From: Schleiferilactobacillus harbinensis DSM 16991
GTDB lineage: Bacteria > Bacillota > Bacilli > Lactobacillales > Lactobacillaceae
DNA length: 39,912 nt
Assembly: GCF_000425885.1 (NCBI RefSeq)
Contig: NZ_AUEH01000025.1
Coordinates: forward strand, 1 to 39,912
Direction: 5' to 3'
The notes below the pieces were generated by a model. That model saw nothing but the letters and a program-made list of their open reading frames with translations, did not search any database and had not been told where the DNA came from. Below, in pieces: positions 39,419-39,912 of the stretch. Numbering within the stretch: position 1 is the stretch's first letter; each line of letters starts with the position of its first letter. The translations under genes and the position numbers were made by a program.

Positions 39419-39569
39419 GGTATATGGTTCGCGCCGTAGCCTCCTTGTATGCTTGAGTCATCAAGTACACAAGGAGGCTTTTTATGGTTCAAATTAAAGA
39501 TATTGTGCCGGTTCAAATGACAGATCGGACACCCAGCACTGGTGGGAAGCCCCAGATAGCTGCTCGAAT
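39401..39569 (+). mobile_element. IS66 remnant, 5' end only
   Basis: A plus-strand IS66 5' fragment: terminal repeat at 39401, leader stem 39438-39479, then the first 29 codons of the small first ORF. It is cut at 39570 by the terminus of a second IS66 copy in the opposite orientation. Its coding sequence differs from the left-end copy at several residues, so it is a separate, older lineage. Confidence 0.8.
39438..39479 (+). promoter_or_regulatory. Stem-loop hiding the ribosome-binding site in the IS66 remnant
   Basis: AGCCTCCTTGT (39438-39448) pairs perfectly with ACAAGGAGGCT (39469-39479); the second arm carries the AAGGAGG used by the ATG at 39484. The loop also has a CTTGA/TCAAG inner pairing. 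The counterpart is at 254-297. Confidence 0.65.
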
Positions 39570-39573
39570 GTAA
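39484..39573 (+). pseudogene. Truncated IS66 first ORF
   Basis: Twenty-nine codons remain (MVQIKDIVPVQMTDRTPSTG followed by GKPQIAARM) before a stop created by the incoming IS66 end: the G of the last ATG is the first base of the terminal repeat at 39570 and TAA follows. It aligns with residues 1-29 of the intact ORF at 56-250, where the next residues are KLKDAEVV. Confidence 0.8.
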
Positions 39574-39599
39574 GCGGTCGTTGAAATAGGTGTGAAGAC

Positions 39600-39638
39600 A
39601 AAAATGGTGCAATCCTCTATCATGAAGATTGCACCATT
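39600..39638 (-). terminator. Terminator of IS66 tnpC
   Basis: AATGGTGCAATC (39603-39614) pairs perfectly with GATTGCACCATT (39627-39638), with a 12-nt loop. On the minus strand five T follow the stem (plus-strand A39600-A39604). It lies 14 nt beyond the tnpC stop. Confidence 0.82.
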
Positions 39639-39651
39639 GCTTTACCCGCTG

Positions 39652-39912
39652 TTATTCGTGACAGAACGCCTGCACCTTCGGCGCCCACGGCAAATAGTCC
39701 TGCAAGGCGACCATGTCGCCGGGAGCCGGCAAATTAGGCACTGTGTCGAATAGATAGTTGAAATATTTACTCGGATCGAGGTGATTAGCCCGTGCTGTCG
39801 TGAGCAGACTAAGAATGACCCCCGCAGCCGTCGCGCCGCGTTTGCTCTGCGAAAACAGCCAATTTTTACGACCGATGACCAGTTCTTTGACGGCGCGTTC
39901 GGCCCGGTTGTT
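39652..39912 (-). CDS. tnpC: IS66 transposase TnpC (C-terminal part)
   Basis: The last 86 residues of an IS66 DDE transposase, entering from the right edge in frame. They begin NNRAERAVKELVIGRKNWLF, the conserved block after the catalytic glutamate region, followed by SQSKRGATAAGVILSLLTTA, then RANHLDPSKYFNYLFDTVPN and a C-terminal DYLPWAPKVQAFCHE. The N-x-x-E-R motif and the GRKNWLF sequence are diagnostic for the family. The catalytic core lies outside the window, so activity cannot be judged. Confidence 0.9.
   Translation of the reverse strand, partial: NNRAERAVKELVIGRKNWLFSQSKRGATAAGVILSLLTTARANHLDPSKYFNYLFDTVPNLPAPGDMVALQDYLPWAPKVQAFCHE

Larger units (their letters stand above)
39570..39912 (-). 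mobile_element. IS66-family insertion sequence, 3' end (partial)
   Basis: The terminus GTAAGCGGTCGTTGA starts at 39570 and reads rightwards into the element; the terminator and the 3' end of tnpC follow on the minus strand. The element runs off the window. It has the same orientation as the left-end copy, so the 39-kb segment is bracketed by IS66 copies in direct orientation. Confidence 0.85.

Noticed and set aside
1-39912. CRISPR array, prophage or restriction/defence island
   Set aside because: No regularly spaced repeats, integrase, phage structural gene or methylase/restriction motif was found; the only mobile sequences are the IS66 pieces.

Overview
The window is 39.9 kb of chromosome from a low-G+C-phylum (Firmicutes) lactic acid bacterium that is itself fairly GC-rich. 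An X-prolyl dipeptidyl aminopeptidase (PepX), a five-gene Opp peptide transporter, a LexA/DinR-type SOS operator, a Prp-cleaved L27 leader, EF-P with Lys32, and a Stp/PknB PASTA-kinase pair together point to Lactobacillaceae. A GC-rich genus such as Lacticaseibacillus or a relative fits best, but the species cannot be read from the sequence.

Layout. 1-334: outer 5' end of an IS66-family element on the minus strand. 337-3763: pepX (minus), tRNA-Arg(TCT) (plus) and a membrane-anchored DUF5067-like protein (minus). 3982-4604: two small orphan proteins, one a zinc ribbon. 4601-5816: rplU-prp-rpmA behind an L21 leader. 5817-6100: non-coding stretch with a very long hairpin. 6101-14158: efp, asp23-like, nusB, folD, xseA, xseB, ispA, tlyA, argR, recN, tightly packed with many stop/start overlaps. 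14184-14997: a divergent pair, an uncharacterised SOS-type gene (minus) and a YdbC/PC4-like ssDNA-binding protein (plus). 15065-26998: gmk, rpoZ, coaBC, priA, fmt, rsmB, stp, pknB, rsgA, rpe, thiN. 27082-27267: rpmB (minus). 27402-27640: a small membrane-protein gene that looks frameshifted. 27779-33272: yloU-like, fakA, recG, plsX, acpP. 33338-39358: oppDFBCA with its own promoters and visibly lower G+C. 39383-39912: nested IS66 debris and the 3' end of another IS66 copy on the minus strand.

Most genes are conserved housekeeping functions: ribosomal proteins and their maturation protease, translation factors, rRNA methyltransferases, a folate/formyl route (folD with fmt), DNA repair and restart (xseAB, recN, priA, recG), isoprenoid and phospholipid precursors (ispA, plsX, acpP, fakA), CoA and thiamine cofactors, and cell-wall-responsive phosphorylation (stp/pknB). 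pepX and opp serve peptide nutrition.

The least ordinary items are: (1) a 110-aa orphan gene next to recN whose promoter carries two well-formed LexA boxes, one exactly filling the -35/-10 spacer; (2) a stem that buries the Shine-Dalgarno of the IS66 first gene and is preserved in two diverged copies; (3) a roughly 37-bp intergenic hairpin after rpmA, followed by a 20-bp sequence that recurs after the hairpin downstream of recN; (4) IS66-in-IS66 nesting with tandemly repeated ends; (5) a likely single-base frameshift in a small membrane protein. No CRISPR array, prophage or complete defence system was seen.
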